Notes under the pieces: generated by a model
What the model was told of the DNA's origin: nothing
The model's input: the letters and a program-made list of their open reading frames with translations, nothing else
Databases searched by the model: none
Assembly: GCA_031285085.1 (NCBI GenBank)
Contig: JAITWW010000152.1
Location: 1 to 23,397, forward strand
DNA from: Candidatus Methanofilum arcanum
GTDB lineage: Archaea; Halobacteriota; Methanomicrobia; Methanomicrobiales; Methanospirillaceae
Direction: 5' to 3'
Length of the DNA: 23,397 bases
Position numbers and translations under genes: made by a program
In this document: positions 23,337 through 23,397 of the stretch, in pieces
Layout: each line of letters starts with the position of its first letter
Position numbering within the stretch: position 1 is the stretch's first letter

Positions 23337-23397
23337 ATGTTTTTCAAAGCTGCTTCTCATGCATGCTACAGTCAACTCAGGGGCACAAAAAATCAGT
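23337..23397 (+). CDS. Possible start of a further gene, cut by the window end
   Basis: ATG 23337 follows AAGGAG by 3 nt, and a CATAAAATG TATA-like element lies about 25 bp upstream. The frame stays open for the remaining 20 codons (begins MFFKAASHACYSQL). Too short to identify, and the spacing is tighter than usual, so this may be chance. Confidence 0.25.
   Translation, partial: MFFKAASHACYSQLRGTKNQ

Overview
The window is a compact, AT-rich chromosomal segment of a methanogenic euryarchaeon, most probably a Methanomicrobiales or related Methanomicrobia lineage. The archaeal information-processing genes are TBP, PCNA, the primase large subunit PriL, SRP19, the wyosine enzyme TYW1/Taw1 and the archaeosine enzyme RaSEA. 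Archaeal lipid genes are CDP-archaeol synthase CarS and tetraether synthase Tes. Methanogen-type genes are an MptN-like pterin glutamate ligase, HypB, DUF2193, DUF2180 and AqpM. Promoters show archaeal TATA/BRE-like elements, and many genes have GGAGG or GGTGA ribosome-binding sites. I saw no IS element, CRISPR array, rRNA or phage gene.

Layout. 1-629 has no recognisable gene. 675-1646 (+) is TYW1, converging on a fused ADP-forming acyl-CoA synthetase (1677-3743, -). A 253-bp divergent region carrying a near-perfect 26-bp palindrome separates that gene from tbp (+), which overlaps raSEA by 4 nt. A PHP phosphoesterase and srp19 follow on the - strand. srp19 shares a 56-bp divergent promoter region with hypB (+). 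Next come a PPOX-type flavoprotein and a GNAT acetyltransferase (both -), two tandem paralogous secreted proteins (+; the first lacks the second domain of its partner), and tRNA-Asp(GTC). The 3' end of priL runs antisense into the tRNA. priL lies downstream of pcn.

A rubredoxin/glutamate-synthase fusion (-) precedes a tight biosynthetic run transcribed carS-pyrE-purD-argF (-). Divergent from carS is tes-mptN (+). The window closes with DUF2193-DUF2180-aqpM (+), packed without gaps, and the possible beginning of one more gene.

How the genes work together. Lipid synthesis (carS and tes) is arranged head to head. Nucleotide and arginine synthesis share one operon. Replication (pcn, priL) and tRNA modification (taw1, raSEA) are represented. 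The least explained module is DUF2193-DUF2180-aqpM: an uncharacterised protein with a C-terminal five-cysteine cluster, a small zinc-ribbon-like protein, and a CO2/H2S/water-type channel. It is the best candidate here for an undescribed system. All family assignments come from reading motifs and from memory of the families; no database search was run.
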